Counted from the stretch's first letter, positions 28,146 to 36,706 are shown. The stretch is 50,444 bases of DNA from an uncultured archaeon (GCA_902384525.1 CABMCA010000042.1:1-50444); one strand, 5' to 3'. Numbers and translations: made by a program. The notes: a model not told the origin generated them from the sequence alone.

Positions 28146-28355
28146 TTGAGTGAATATCAGGAAAAAGTTGCTCCGGTAAAAGTCGGAGAAAGCTATGATG
28201 TATCGATTGATGATATTGCAAAAGAGGGCGACGGAATTGCCAGAGTAGAGGGCTTCGTCATCTTCGTACCGCAGACAAAAGTCGGGGATAAAGTAAAGAT
28301 AACAGTCAATAAAGTAATGCGCAAATTCGCGATCGCAGAAAAAGTGGCAGAATAA
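28146..28355 (+). CDS. TRAM-domain protein
   Basis: A 69-residue protein almost entirely made of one TRAM domain: [24 protein letters not shown], then [11 protein letters not shown]. It binds RNA, and free-standing archaeal TRAM proteins act as RNA chaperones. The start is TTG at 28146; no in-frame ATG lies near. A GGATG-rich sequence stands upstream. A TATA-like TTATATATT lies ~130 bases upstream. It ends 24 bases before the helicase remnant that hosts the tnpB element. Confidence 0.9.
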   Translation: MSEYQEKVAPVKVGESYDVSIDDIAKEGDGIARVEGFVIFVPQTKVGDKVKITVNKVMRKFAIAEKVAE

Positions 28356-28379
28356 TTTTTATTCTGCTTTTACTTTTAA

Positions 28380-28436
28380 TTATAATTTTTTATTGGTTTT
28401 TGCTGTATTTTTTCTTATATCATTAAAAAAGTTTAT
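28380..28436 (-). pseudogene. 3' end of XPD/DinG-like helicase remnant (left of the IS)
   Basis: The minus strand reads INFFNDIRKNTAKTNKKL and stop. It aligns with the tail of the intact helicase at 33936-36122 (MNFFQDIKKMGIKKKPN and stop). It continues the remnant found on the other side of the tnpB element at 29719. Confidence 0.75.
28432..28436 (+). other. putative TAM (target-adjacent motif) TTTAT
   Basis: The five bases directly left of the inferred element end are TTTAT, a motif of the type recognised by IS200/IS605 TnpA/TnpB systems. The boundary comes from rejoining the helicase remnant. Confidence 0.6.
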
Positions 28437-29718
28437 CTTCATCTCGTGGGATGCAGGGGTAGTGGATACTCCATCCGAAAGGGTGGGGGAGCATACTCTG
28501 CTCCTCTATAACCACAAACTTTTTACGTATGTGATCAGTAATTTATGAATATGGATAGAACGATTAACCTGAAACTGGAATTGTCGGGTGAAGACAAAGA
28601 AACTCTTCGCCAGACGATGGTTCTCAGTAATCAGGTTTTTGATGAAATTGCCCTGTATGGCTTTGAGCACCAGACACATAGTAAAGTATCTATTCACCAT
28701 GAAACTTATTATCCGACACGAGAAAAACACCCTGAACTTCCTTGTTCTCTTCTTCAAGGAATCAGGGATGTTGCTTGTGATGCTCTGAAAGGAGTTGAAC
28801 TTAAGAGACTCCCGAAGAGCAAACCTTATTCTGCTATCCGATATAACAAAAGAGTCTGTAATATCAGTCTTATTAAAAAGAGGGTTACTCTTTCGTCTAT
28901 TAAAGGTAGAGTCAAAGCTTCTTTTCCAATTCCTAAATATTATGAAAAGTATCTTTTGTGGGAACTCAGAACATCCACTTTGAGTTATAACAAGCAGCGG
29001 AATACTTTTTACCTGAATGTAACTATTCACAAACAATCTCCGGAAACCATTGGTGACAAGGTTCTTGGAATTGATAGAGGAATTGTCAACATTGCAGTTA
29101 CTTCCAGTAATAAATTCTTTAATGGAAAACCCATCAAGAATGTAAGAGCAAAGTACGCACACCTTAGAGCGAAACTTCAAAACAAAGGCACTCATTCTGC
29201 TAAACGACTTCTCAGAAAGATTAGCAGGAAAGAAGAACGGTTTGTTACGAATGTTAATCACTGTATCTCCAAGGAAATTGTGGCTATGCCCTTTGATGTG
29301 TTTGCCATTGAAGACCTTACCAGCATAAGAGTTCAGAGTAGAACTAAAGGAATAGAGTTTACCAGAAAACTCAATAACTGGAGCTTTTACCAGCTTGAAC
29401 AGTTTTTGAGATATAAAGCCGAAACAATTGGCAAATCTGTTATCTCTATTGACCCACGGTATACAAGTCAGAAATGTTCTGCCTGTGGGCATATCTACAG
29501 AGGGAACAGGAGAGGTAATTCTTTTCATTGTGTTAAATGTGGTTTTCAAATACATGCTGACCTCAATGCTGCTCGAAATATCGCCGAGATTGGTAAATCT
29601 GGTCTTGGCAGGTTGACTGTAACTCAACCATACATGACGTGTGATGAAGTTGAAGCCTGTAAGGGAACTGAGATTGAACATAGTCATAAAGCCCCTCCGA
29701 TAGGGAGGGGTAGCTTAC
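28437..29718 (+). mobile_element. IS200/IS605-type element with tnpB only (1282 bp)
   Basis: The ends are set by reconstructing the interrupted helicase remnant: host sequence stops after GTTTAT (28436) and resumes with AAGTGAATACTTGAC (29719). The left end begins CTTCATCTCGTGGG; the right end closes GGGGTAGCTTAC. There are no terminal inverted repeats and no target duplication, as expected for this family. A right-end hairpin is present (29692-29710). Only tnpB is encoded; tnpA is absent, so movement would need a TnpA in trans. Confidence 0.85.
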
Positions 29719-29732
29719 AAGTGAATACTTGA
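28545..29732 (+). CDS. tnpB: TnpB RNA-guided endonuclease (IS200/IS605)
   Basis: A 395-residue Cas12-like ancestor nuclease. The three RuvC residues are intact: D177 (GIDRG), E256 (FAIEDL) and D339 (HADLNAARN). A zinc finger uses C311, C314, C329 and C332 (CSAC...CVKC). The N-terminal WED/REC-like region is of normal length. The reading frame crosses the right end, and the last codons (VNT and the TGA stop) come from host sequence. Start ATG 28545; a second ATG lies six bases on. The whole set of catalytic residues suggests it is or was recently active. Confidence 0.95.
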   Translation: MNMDRTINLKLELSGEDKETLRQTMVLSNQVFDEIALYGFEHQTHSKVSIHHETYYPTREKHPELPCSLLQGIRDVACDALKGVELKRLPKSKPYSAIRYNKRVCNISLIKKRVTLSSIKGRVKASFPIPKYYEKYLLWELRTSTLSYNKQRNTFYLNVTIHKQSPETIGDKVLGIDRGIVNIAVTSSNKFFNGKPIKNVRAKYAHLRAKLQNKGTHSAKRLLRKISRKEERFVTNVNHCISKEIVAMPFDVFAIEDLTSIRVQSRTKGIEFTRKLNNWSFYQLEQFLRYKAETIGKSVISIDPRYTSQKCSACGHIYRGNRRGNSFHCVKCGFQIHADLNAARNIAEIGKSGLGRLTVTQPYMTCDEVEACKGTEIEHSHKAPPIGRGSLQVNT

Positions 29733-29738
29733 CTCATT
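29640..29738 (+). ncRNA. putative omegaRNA (guide RNA of TnpB)
   Basis: In this family the 3' end of the tnpB transcript and the right end form the scaffold, and the ~16-20 bases after the right end are the guide. Here the scaffold ends with hairpin CCCCTCC (29692-29698) / GGAGGGG (29704-29710) and TAGCTTAC. The guide would be AAGTGAATACTTGACTCATT from 29719. The 5' limit is a guess. Confidence 0.55.
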
Positions 29739-29998
29739 TAGGTTCCACATCTATGATCTCTGCTCTTTCTTCTTCAGGGAAAAATTTGAAAACCGAATAT
29801 TTTCCATAACGCTTACCGGATGTGGACGTATAACGCCCGTCAAGAAGCACGCGCGCCCCATAATCGCCTGGCGAGCGCACCACACGTCCCAGCGCCTGCC
29901 GTACCTTTCTTATAGTCGGGATCTTCGATGGCATATTCCCAGCCGTGGCCGAATTCTGCGTCATATGCGGATTCGACGGCGCGTGTACGGTCATTGAG
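29719..29998 (-). pseudogene. XPD/DinG-like helicase C-terminal remnant (right of the IS)
   Basis: The minus strand from 29998 reads LNDRTRAVESAYDAEFGHGW, then after a one-base insertion near 29924 IPTIRKVRQALGR and STSGKRYGKYSVF. This parallels residues ~615-715 of the intact helicase at 33936-36122. A TGA (29734-29736) replaces a lysine codon, after which VKYSL remains before the element junction. Homology begins abruptly at 29998. With the frameshift, stop and insertion, it is a non-functional partial copy. Confidence 0.85.
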
Positions 29999-30000
29999 CT

Positions 30001-30559
30001 GACATTCAAGAGGTTTAACACATTTAGGCAATAATTTTTCTGAAATTCACCTTTATGAATATTCTATCATATACCAGACAACCATAAAAATAACATAGCA
30101 CTACCCTTAGCAGAGATGAATTTATTCGATTTTAATTACTTTCACTCCACCCTATCTCAGAGTATAAACAGAGGCAAATGACATAGGACACGGATTGCGC
30201 GGATGACACGGATACACGCTGATTAAAAAATTTAGAAAAAGTTTATGAGAACACAAATCCGTGTGAATCCGTCAAATCCGTGTCATCCGTGTGCCTTTCA
30301 GCTTGATGAATATTCCCTTATAATCCAGACAACCATGAACATAACACAGCATTTCAAAAAATCAGATTCCTTTTTTACAACCTCTTGAATGTAGGATTGA
30401 GGGCAGTTAGAGAGATTATATCACCCGATTACGCTTAATATTTTCTAAATATCTTAATATCTCCTTAAAATGTTCGTTCAAGCCTAATATTTATCATATT
30501 GAAATATGGTCTCAATTTTTTGTATTAGAGCCATGTCATAATTACAAAATGGCCAACTT
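30001..30559. repeat. gene-free spacer with nested direct and inverted repeats
   Basis: No gene is seen. A perfect 14-base inverted pair (ACATTCAAGAGGTT 30002-30015; AACCTCTTGAATGT 30379-30392) brackets the block. Inside lie two direct copies of a 45-base unit (30056-30100 and 30307-30351, 37/45 identical, containing CCAGACAACCAT). Between those is an inverted pair GATGACACGGAT (30202-30213) / ATCCGTGTCATC (30276-30287), set in several GGAT/ATCC-rich near-repeats. The left inverted copy abuts the break of the helicase remnant. It may be a small non-coding mobile element. The rest, to 30559, is AT-rich. Confidence 0.6.
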
Positions 30560-33400
30560 TCAGATGATTCTGACCGTTTTATTATTAAATCTTGCCAATC
30601 TTTCAGATAAAATCTTATCTATATTTTTCAAATCTTCAGGATATAAATCTATTAGCATAAGATTATGTTTCTTATATTTACGTATCTTACTTTCTATTCT
30701 ATGTCTGTTTTTTGTTAAAGTATCATAACCAAAATATTCAATGTATATATCAGCACTTTTTATATACCAATCACACCAACTGTGAAAGGGAAGTGGTCTC
30801 TCATATTCGTATTCTATACCATGTTTATAGAGCCAGTCATCTATAATTTTTTCATGCGTGGAACGCACTTTGTGCGTACCGTTATCACATTCAACATCAG
30901 GTTCTGTTCGTTTTGCTTTATCCCATTCTGTAATGTTGTCACAATCAATACAAAATCGGCGTGCTGAAGTTATACTATCTCCGCATTTATTGCATTTAAC
31001 TATAGGATCAAATATTGTCTCTTCATAACTGGGGATGATTTTTCCATTGCCCTTTAGAATATACCTGTGTAAATTCCCATACTCAGATCTCTTTCTAAAT
31101 AAGTCATCTGAACCGATTAATATCAATTTCTCTTTTGCCCTCGAAACTGCCACATTTAGTAAACGCTTTCCATCTTCTCCGTCGAAGTATTGTGACGATT
31201 GCATTGCTGTCGAAAAAATAATTATACGTTTTTCTTGTCCCTGATATTTATGAACTGTGCTGCAATCTATTTTCATGCTTGAGGATTTCATTTCCATTTT
31301 TATAAATTGAGCTTGATCAGCATAAGCGGAAATAATACCAATCTCATCAAGTATTTTTTCCCCACATTCTTTTTTGTAGGAGTCAACAATATTTTTTATT
31401 AGCCTCATTTCATTTTCGGAAATCCAGCTTCGTCTTCCTTTTCTGCTAAAAAAATCACGTTTGAAACAAACGAATGGTTGTTTACTTCCAAGTATTTCAT
31501 TCTGTATATTTGTTAATTTTAAATCAAATTTATCTTGTGCCTCTAATTTCTCTGGGTAGAATCCACTTACAAAATCTGATATTTCTTTTCTCATACGATA
31601 CTGTTTCTTAAGCATAATTGAATTGTTAGCATTACGTTTTTTTTCATACACCAATTCAAAAATGCTGGATTTAAACTTTTTACTTTCTTCCTTTCCTTTT
31701 TCACTAAAAAATGATTCGATATTTTTACCATTACCCATGATAGGAGGTAATTGATAATGGTCTCCTAAAAAGACTAATTTATTTGCGGACAGAATGGGTA
31801 TTAAAGCCCCAGGTAGGTCAATTGCACCGGCTTCATCCATGATTGTGAGATCAAACATAACTTTCTCAAAAAGTTTACTGGCTTGCATGTTTGTAGTTGC
31901 TATAATATGATGTTTTTTAAGAACCTCAACTTCAGCATTTTTTAATTTTTCGTCAATTTTTTCATCATTTTTAAGTTTATTCACCTCCTCTATCATGTTA
32001 TTAATTTCCTTTTCTTTTGCTGCAAGTTCTGACTTCTTATTTTTTAACTTATTATCCAGTTCATTTTGTTTTTTCATTAAATTCTGCATTTTTTCATAAT
32101 TTTGCACTTGTTTAACCATTATATTTTTTAAGATATTATTTTTAAAGTATTGATCTATCTCAAGATTTTGTAATGAACCAAGTGCAACTTTTTGGTACTG
32201 TAGCTCTTCATTTTCTTTTTTCCCCAAATTTGAGATTTCTACAAACTCATGCTTAAGCAAAACAACTGCATTTATACATTCAATAAGATTTTCTTTTGAT
32301 TTATCTTTCAGATGCTCGTTCCCACTTTTCTGGGTTGTTGTTTCTTTGTGCTGATATTTTAACTTGTTTATTTTTTCATCGATTTCACTAATGCACGAAC
32401 TAACCTCGATATGATTTTTCCTTTGGAGATTATATTTTATTAGTGTTTCATGGAAAACTGGAGGCATCAGTCCCACATGATAATAAGCTCTGTATTTTAT
32501 TGGATTCTGCTCAATAAATTGAAGATATTTTTTTGCTGTTTCCAGAAAACTATACTGATTTGATATATCATCTGCTAAAATTTTGATGTTTTTGTCCAGA
32601 TTGACTATTTCAAATTCATAAAGCTTAATGACATCATTGGCTTTTGAGATATCGAGTTCCAAACTCTTGATCTCATCATTTATGTCATCTATTTTTTTAA
32701 TATGTTGTTTGATAGAATCTTGCCGATTTAAAATATCTTTTTCAAGTCCAACTCTGATAATCTCTTTTATTTCGATGTTTATTTTTGAAATGTCTGAATT
32801 AATAATTAATATTTCATCTTCACAATTTTTAATATTCTTTTTATACATCGATATTAATTTTTCATTTTCCGAGATATTCTTCAATATTTTATTTATATTC
32901 TCTAAATTCTCCTTTTCGATCTGCTCTTTGTATAACTTCACTATATTTTCAAATTTAATATCGTTATATTTATCATCAAGCGTCGTTTGCTTTCCATACC
33001 TAATAACATCACATTTTTGCTTGCAAAGTACTTTTACAACGTTGTCTACGGCTGTGTTTGTCCAAGCACATATTAATATCTTAATATCTCTACCGTCTTT
33101 TTTATTCTCAAAAATATGTTGGTAATTTGAAGCAATTTCAGGTACGATTTTAGTCTTTCCTGTACCAGGTGGACCCCAAATCAAGACAAAATCTTTAACA
33201 CCTACAGCATATTTTATGGCTTCTTGTTGATAAGGGTTCAGTTTCTTATCATTATAAAAACACTGTTGTGGTTCCCCTCCTTCGATTTGAAGATCTCCTA
33301 TGAGCCTTTCTCTCAGGATTTTATATCTATCTGCTTTAAATTCCTCTAAAGCATATATCTGCATTTTTTGAATATAACTCAAATCTATCAAAAAAGGCAT
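30560..33400 (-). CDS. UPF1/DNA2-like superfamily 1 helicase with C-terminal PD-(D/E)XK-like nuclease domain
   Basis: 946 residues. Q-motif-like LNPYQQEAI (54-62) and Walker A GPPGTGKT (76-83). A ~350-residue coiled coil very rich in Lys/Glu/Ile/Asn is inserted before Walker B, which reads TIMDEAGAID and is followed by GDHYQLPP. Motifs V and VI are HKYQGQEKRIIIFS and NVAVSRAKEKL. A zinc ribbon follows (CNKC...CIDC). The last ~100 residues carry HEKIIDDWL, then CDWYI and IYIEYFG, the E...D...E pattern of endonuclease domains attached to helicases. The gene lacks its N-terminal beta-barrel, which is encoded in the preceding frame. The locus is AT-richer than its neighbours, suggesting transfer. 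A defence or DNA-repair role is inferred. Confidence 0.88.
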   Translation of the reverse strand: MPFLIDLSYIQKMQIYALEEFKADRYKILRERLIGDLQIEGGEPQQCFYNDKKLNPYQQEAIKYAVGVKDFVLIWGPPGTGKTKIVPEIASNYQHIFENKKDGRDIKILICAWTNTAVDNVVKVLCKQKCDVIRYGKQTTLDDKYNDIKFENIVKLYKEQIEKENLENINKILKNISENEKLISMYKKNIKNCEDEILIINSDISKINIEIKEIIRVGLEKDILNRQDSIKQHIKKIDDINDEIKSLELDISKANDVIKLYEFEIVNLDKNIKILADDISNQYSFLETAKKYLQFIEQNPIKYRAYYHVGLMPPVFHETLIKYNLQRKNHIEVSSCISEIDEKINKLKYQHKETTTQKSGNEHLKDKSKENLIECINAVVLLKHEFVEISNLGKKENEELQYQKVALGSLQNLEIDQYFKNNILKNIMVKQVQNYEKMQNLMKKQNELDNKLKNKKSELAAKEKEINNMIEEVNKLKNDEKIDEKLKNAEVEVLKKHHIIATTNMQASKLFEKVMFDLTIMDEAGAIDLPGALIPILSANKLVFLGDHYQLPPIMGNGKNIESFFSEKGKEESKKFKSSIFELVYEKKRNANNSIMLKKQYRMRKEISDFVSGFYPEKLEAQDKFDLKLTNIQNEILGSKQPFVCFKRDFFSRKGRRSWISENEMRLIKNIVDSYKKECGEKILDEIGIISAYADQAQFIKMEMKSSSMKIDCSTVHKYQGQEKRIIIFSTAMQSSQYFDGEDGKRLLNVAVSRAKEKLILIGSDDLFRKRSEYGNLHRYILKGNGKIIPSYEETIFDPIVKCNKCGDSITSARRFCIDCDNITEWDKAKRTEPDVECDNGTHKVRSTHEKIIDDWLYKHGIEYEYERPLPFHSWCDWYIKSADIYIEYFGYDTLTKNRHRIESKIRKYKKHNLMLIDLYPEDLKNIDKILSERLARFNNKTVRII

Positions 33401-33702
33401 TTGACAATATTTTTATTGTAATCATTAATTTTGATCTCGATTTGATTTTCGCTTAAATTTACAATCTCACATGGATAGTTTACAGATTCGATATCTATAG
33501 AATAATCTCCATTTAAAGAGTCTAATTTATTGAATACTTCAGAATCAATATTAAATCCATAGATTGTCCCAGTTTTTCCTTCACGTAATATCCGACCGTT
33601 TTCTAAAGGTATTTCCTGTTTTGAATAACTCTGTTGAATCCTCTTGAGTTTTATATAGTCGTCTACAATATTTAATAAACCACCATCAATATTTGTATCC
33701 AT
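33388..33702 (-). CDS. N-terminal domain of the helicase-nuclease, separated by a frame break
   Basis: 104 residues, rich in beta strands (GKTGTIYGFNIDSEV, IDIESVNYPCEIVNL), as in the N-terminal barrel of UPF1-like helicases. It ends IVKCLF and stop, overlapping the start of the large ORF by 13 bases at a run of six T on the coding strand (positions 33390-33395). Shifting frame in that run would give IVKCLF-LIDLSYIQ, a continuous protein of ~1045 residues. It is either one broken gene, a programmed frameshift, a sequencing error, or a separate small subunit. Confidence 0.65.
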   Translation of the reverse strand: MDTNIDGGLLNIVDDYIKLKRIQQSYSKQEIPLENGRILREGKTGTIYGFNIDSEVFNKLDSLNGDYSIDIESVNYPCEIVNLSENQIEIKINDYNKNIVKCLF

Positions 33703-33935
33703 ATGTTTTACACAACCAAGAATTTGTTAATAAAAACACGGATTATTCCAACAGGTTAATTACCTTAGATATATTAAAGATTTGTGATTTTGTTTTTCAG
33801 ATTTCCTATGAATCCCAGTTCCGAAAGTAATGATTTTAAAAAACAGAAAGATATAAATCTGATTTATTTCAAATATTTTGCTCTCAATTCAATCTAATAA
33901 ATATTTTTTTATAATATTAAAGTTTAATAATTATT

Positions 33936-36122
33936 CTAATTTGGTTTCTTTTTTATGCCCATTTTTTTTATATCCTGAAAAAAGTTCATCAGCGAATACT
34001 TGACCTTTTCAGGTTCTACATCAACGATTTCGTTTCGTTCCTGTTCAGGAAATATATTATAAACCGAATATTTTCCCCACCGCTTTCCAGATGTTGATAA
34101 GTAGCGGCCATCAAGGAGCACCCGGACGCCATAATCCGTGGGGGATCGAAGGACCCGGCCAAGCGCCTGTCTGACTTTTCTTATTGTAGGTATCTCGATA
34201 GCATAATCCCATCCATGCCCGAATTCTGCCTGATATGCTGATTCGACGGCGCGCGTCCTGTCGTTGAGAGCGGGATAGCCGACTCCCACTATGACGACAG
34301 TTCTTCCTCTTCCATCTTTGTAATCAACGCCTTCAGTCAGCGTTCCCCACATATATGAAATCAGAACAGCCTTCTTACCCGATTCACCGATAGTGAAAAA
34401 TTCATTTCTGATAGACTGTGCTGAAACGCCCACCTCATCAAGAAAAATAGGAACATTGCATCTGATCCTGTTCCTGTACTGGCTCGCTTCTTTAAAGCTT
34501 GGGAAAAAAATGATGACATTCCCATCTGATTGTTCAATAATATCATTCAATACTCTGGTGATTTTCTCCTTCGTGACTGGATTTTCCCTGTCTTTAGAAA
34601 AAAGCGGAGGGACTGATACAGCGATCGTAAGCCGTTTTTCTTTTGGGAATGTCAATCCAAAGGATATTTCATGGGTCTCACGCGTGATACCTAAAGTGGT
34701 CTTGATCGTTTCAAATGGAGCAAGCGTGGCTGAAATGAGAACCGCTGAATGGACTGCCTCGAATATTGGTGCAGTCACGTTTTTTGGGATACATGTGAAC
34801 AGTTCAAGCCGCCCGTATATCTCTTTGTTCTGCCTTCTCACGCCAAGGATCGGATAATAACTAATATTATTTGATAATTTCATAAATTCAGAAAGGAATA
34901 TTGCAGATATCAGGCTGCTGCATATTTTTTTTACAGGACTTTTTCCCTCATTGAATTGCTTTTCATATAATGCGTCTATCTGCAAACCCATGCTTCTGAT
35001 ATTTTCGATGGTTTCTAATGGTTTTTTTATTCCCGCATTCTCAAGTGCTAACATAAGCTTGAGCCTGAAAAAATCATCTCGCTCTTGCGGGTCAGATATC
35101 TTGAGATCATACCAGTCATTCCCAACTCTTTCACGTTCACCGAAAATATTATTGAGACGAGATTCATAAGTTGACCGAATAATATTAAGGAGCACATGTA
35201 GAAATGTTTCAATGTCATTTAAGGCCATCTTATCTTTATTTGCCTCGACTTCATCAAGCGCCCTTTTTATAGTAATTTCTGTAAGCGTCAAAGATGAATG
35301 CGAGCGCGCAGAAGATTCGATATTATGGGCTTCGTCAAATATCAGAATGATATCCTTTAATCCTTTATCCAGCCACCCAAGAACATTCGTGCGGATATCC
35401 TCATTAAGAAAATGATGGTAATTGCATATCAAAAGGTCGGCTTCTTTCATGTAGCGTTTTAGCAGTTCATACCCGCACGCATCATTTGATAAAGCCCATT
35501 CTGCCACCTCTTCAGGCGTGCGTACACCACCGAATAACCACCCGCGGAAATCATCGGTGTCACTTTTAAGTAATTTATGAAGATAGTCACAAGAGTTTTT
35601 CCTTGTATCATGGAGCTGCCTTTCTTCCTTATCAAATTCCTGGCTCAATTCCCTTTGAATTTGTATAAGGCTTGTATCCTTATCCCGTTTTATCTTATCC
35701 CTGATAGATTGCATTTCGTTTTTCAATTGCCCGACATCTTTTTCCTGCTCCATTAATTTATAGGTATTATCCCTTAGCAAAGTGCATGTGTCATAATCCA
35801 TATCCGGTTTTGGGCACATCAGCATTTTACCTTTAAGTACAACAACTTTTAACTCAGGCTGTTTTTTTTTTATTTCCCTTGCCTCCTCAATGAATTGCGC
35901 CATCTGCTGGTGGACGTTCGTAGCAATAACCACTGTTTTTTTCTCAGTTTTCCCGATATGAAGAGCAGGAGCAAGAGAACTCAGGGTTTTACCAGTGCCG
36001 CATGCCCCTTCGAATAAAACCACCTGTTTTTGTACCAAAGCATCATGAATGGCCTGCATCGCTTCCAGTTGATTCGGATAGCATGATTTTTTGGGAAAAT
36101 AGCGAAGATAGTCCTGTTTCAT
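33936..36122 (-). CDS. XPD/DinG-family ATP-dependent DNA helicase
   Basis: A 728-residue superfamily 2 5'-3' helicase. Walker A GACGTGKT (39-46) and DEAH in LIFDEAHNIESSA. Fe-S domain cysteines lie in LMCPKP, YDTCTLL, SCDYLHK and ACGYELL. Helicase domain 2 has ISATLAP, LISYMWGTLTEGVDY and the arginine-finger region RKVRQALGRVLRSPTDYG. It acts in repair or defence. It is the intact relative of the remnant that hosts the tnpB element. Its C-terminus ends KKMGIKKKPN. Confidence 0.92.
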   Translation of the reverse strand: MKQDYLRYFPKKSCYPNQLEAMQAIHDALVQKQVVLFEGACGTGKTLSSLAPALHIGKTEKKTVVIATNVHQQMAQFIEEAREIKKKQPELKVVVLKGKMLMCPKPDMDYDTCTLLRDNTYKLMEQEKDVGQLKNEMQSIRDKIKRDKDTSLIQIQRELSQEFDKEERQLHDTRKNSCDYLHKLLKSDTDDFRGWLFGGVRTPEEVAEWALSNDACGYELLKRYMKEADLLICNYHHFLNEDIRTNVLGWLDKGLKDIILIFDEAHNIESSARSHSSLTLTEITIKRALDEVEANKDKMALNDIETFLHVLLNIIRSTYESRLNNIFGERERVGNDWYDLKISDPQERDDFFRLKLMLALENAGIKKPLETIENIRSMGLQIDALYEKQFNEGKSPVKKICSSLISAIFLSEFMKLSNNISYYPILGVRRQNKEIYGRLELFTCIPKNVTAPIFEAVHSAVLISATLAPFETIKTTLGITRETHEISFGLTFPKEKRLTIAVSVPPLFSKDRENPVTKEKITRVLNDIIEQSDGNVIIFFPSFKEASQYRNRIRCNVPIFLDEVGVSAQSIRNEFFTIGESGKKAVLISYMWGTLTEGVDYKDGRGRTVVIVGVGYPALNDRTRAVESAYQAEFGHGWDYAIEIPTIRKVRQALGRVLRSPTDYGVRVLLDGRYLSTSGKRWGKYSVYNIFPEQERNEIVDVEPEKVKYSLMNFFQDIKKMGIKKKPN

Positions 36123-36239
36123 CGGCGACCATAGGATTCGATATAATATAAACAGTACGATTGTCAGGAGTGATCCTGAAATTTGTTTCTGATCATAACA
36201 AAAAACCCAGTAGCACGAAAATAGTCTTTTGTTAGCACC

Positions 36240-36250
36240 AGCATTTATAT
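36240..36250 (+). promoter_or_regulatory. TATA-like box
   Basis: AGCATTTATATC matches the archaeal TATA pattern. It lies ~30 bases ahead of ATG 36278 and ~60 ahead of ATG 36308, giving a short leader for the latter. Confidence 0.45.
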
Positions 36251-36307
36251 CAGTACCACTACGAATTAGAATATAAAATGGATACGATTACAAATAAGGG
36301 GGAAAAA

Positions 36308-36706
36308 ATGAACTCAATGGCTGTAGTCAGGGCAGATGACGCCTCAAAAGTGAAAATAGCACTATACGACCTTGTCAGGTATGCAAATTTGACTTTTTCA
36401 GATCAGGCAAGAAAATTGGAACCGACTTTTGCAGATAACATTCTCACGCACATAATGAAAAGTCCGTTAAGAGGGTGTTGTTCGTCTGCTGCGATAGTTC
36501 CTCTTGAAGACCAGGCAAGTGTCGCAATAGGAAGACTTCGAAAAATACATCCGCCTGCGCATGTTATAATTGTAAGTCCGAGGCATGAGATATATCACGA
36601 ATTAGTAAATTATGTAGATATATTGCCAGAGATAGATGTTAATTTTGAGCAGAATTTCGGGTTTGAAGTTGTCAGCGAAACTGCGAAAGAAACTGTAGGA
36701 GTTTAA
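36308..36706 (+). CDS. hypothetical protein, 132 aa, upstream of fwd operon
   Basis: Not recognised. I take ATG 36308 as the start because GGGGGA lies six bases upstream; ATG 36278 would add ten residues. The protein is soluble and mixed alpha/beta, with SPLRGCCSSAAIVPLEDQA in the middle (a CC pair and a hydrophobic strand) and HVIIVSPRHEIYHELV later. No catalytic motif is recognised. It stands alone between the divergent helicase and fwdD and is separated from fwdD by 236 bases. Confidence 0.7.
   Translation: MNSMAVVRADDASKVKIALYDLVRYANLTFSDQARKLEPTFADNILTHIMKSPLRGCCSSAAIVPLEDQASVAIGRLRKIHPPAHVIIVSPRHEIYHELVNYVDILPEIDVNFEQNFGFEVVSETAKETVGV

Noticed and set aside
28446-28510. Riboswitch-like GC-rich stretch after the TRAM gene
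   Set aside because: It is inside the reconstructed element ends, so it is the left end of the tnpB element.
28506-29687. 393-residue ORF antisense to tnpB
   Set aside because: It is a mirror frame of tnpB without recognisable motifs; the plus strand has all RuvC and zinc residues.
29840-30031. 63-residue ORF in the helicase remnant
   Set aside because: It is the frameshifted first part of the decayed helicase (LNDRTRAVESAY text), not a gene of its own.
30180-30300. Possible CRISPR array from repeated GGAT/ATCC units
   Set aside because: The units are inverted and irregular, with no constant repeat-spacer spacing and no cas genes nearby.
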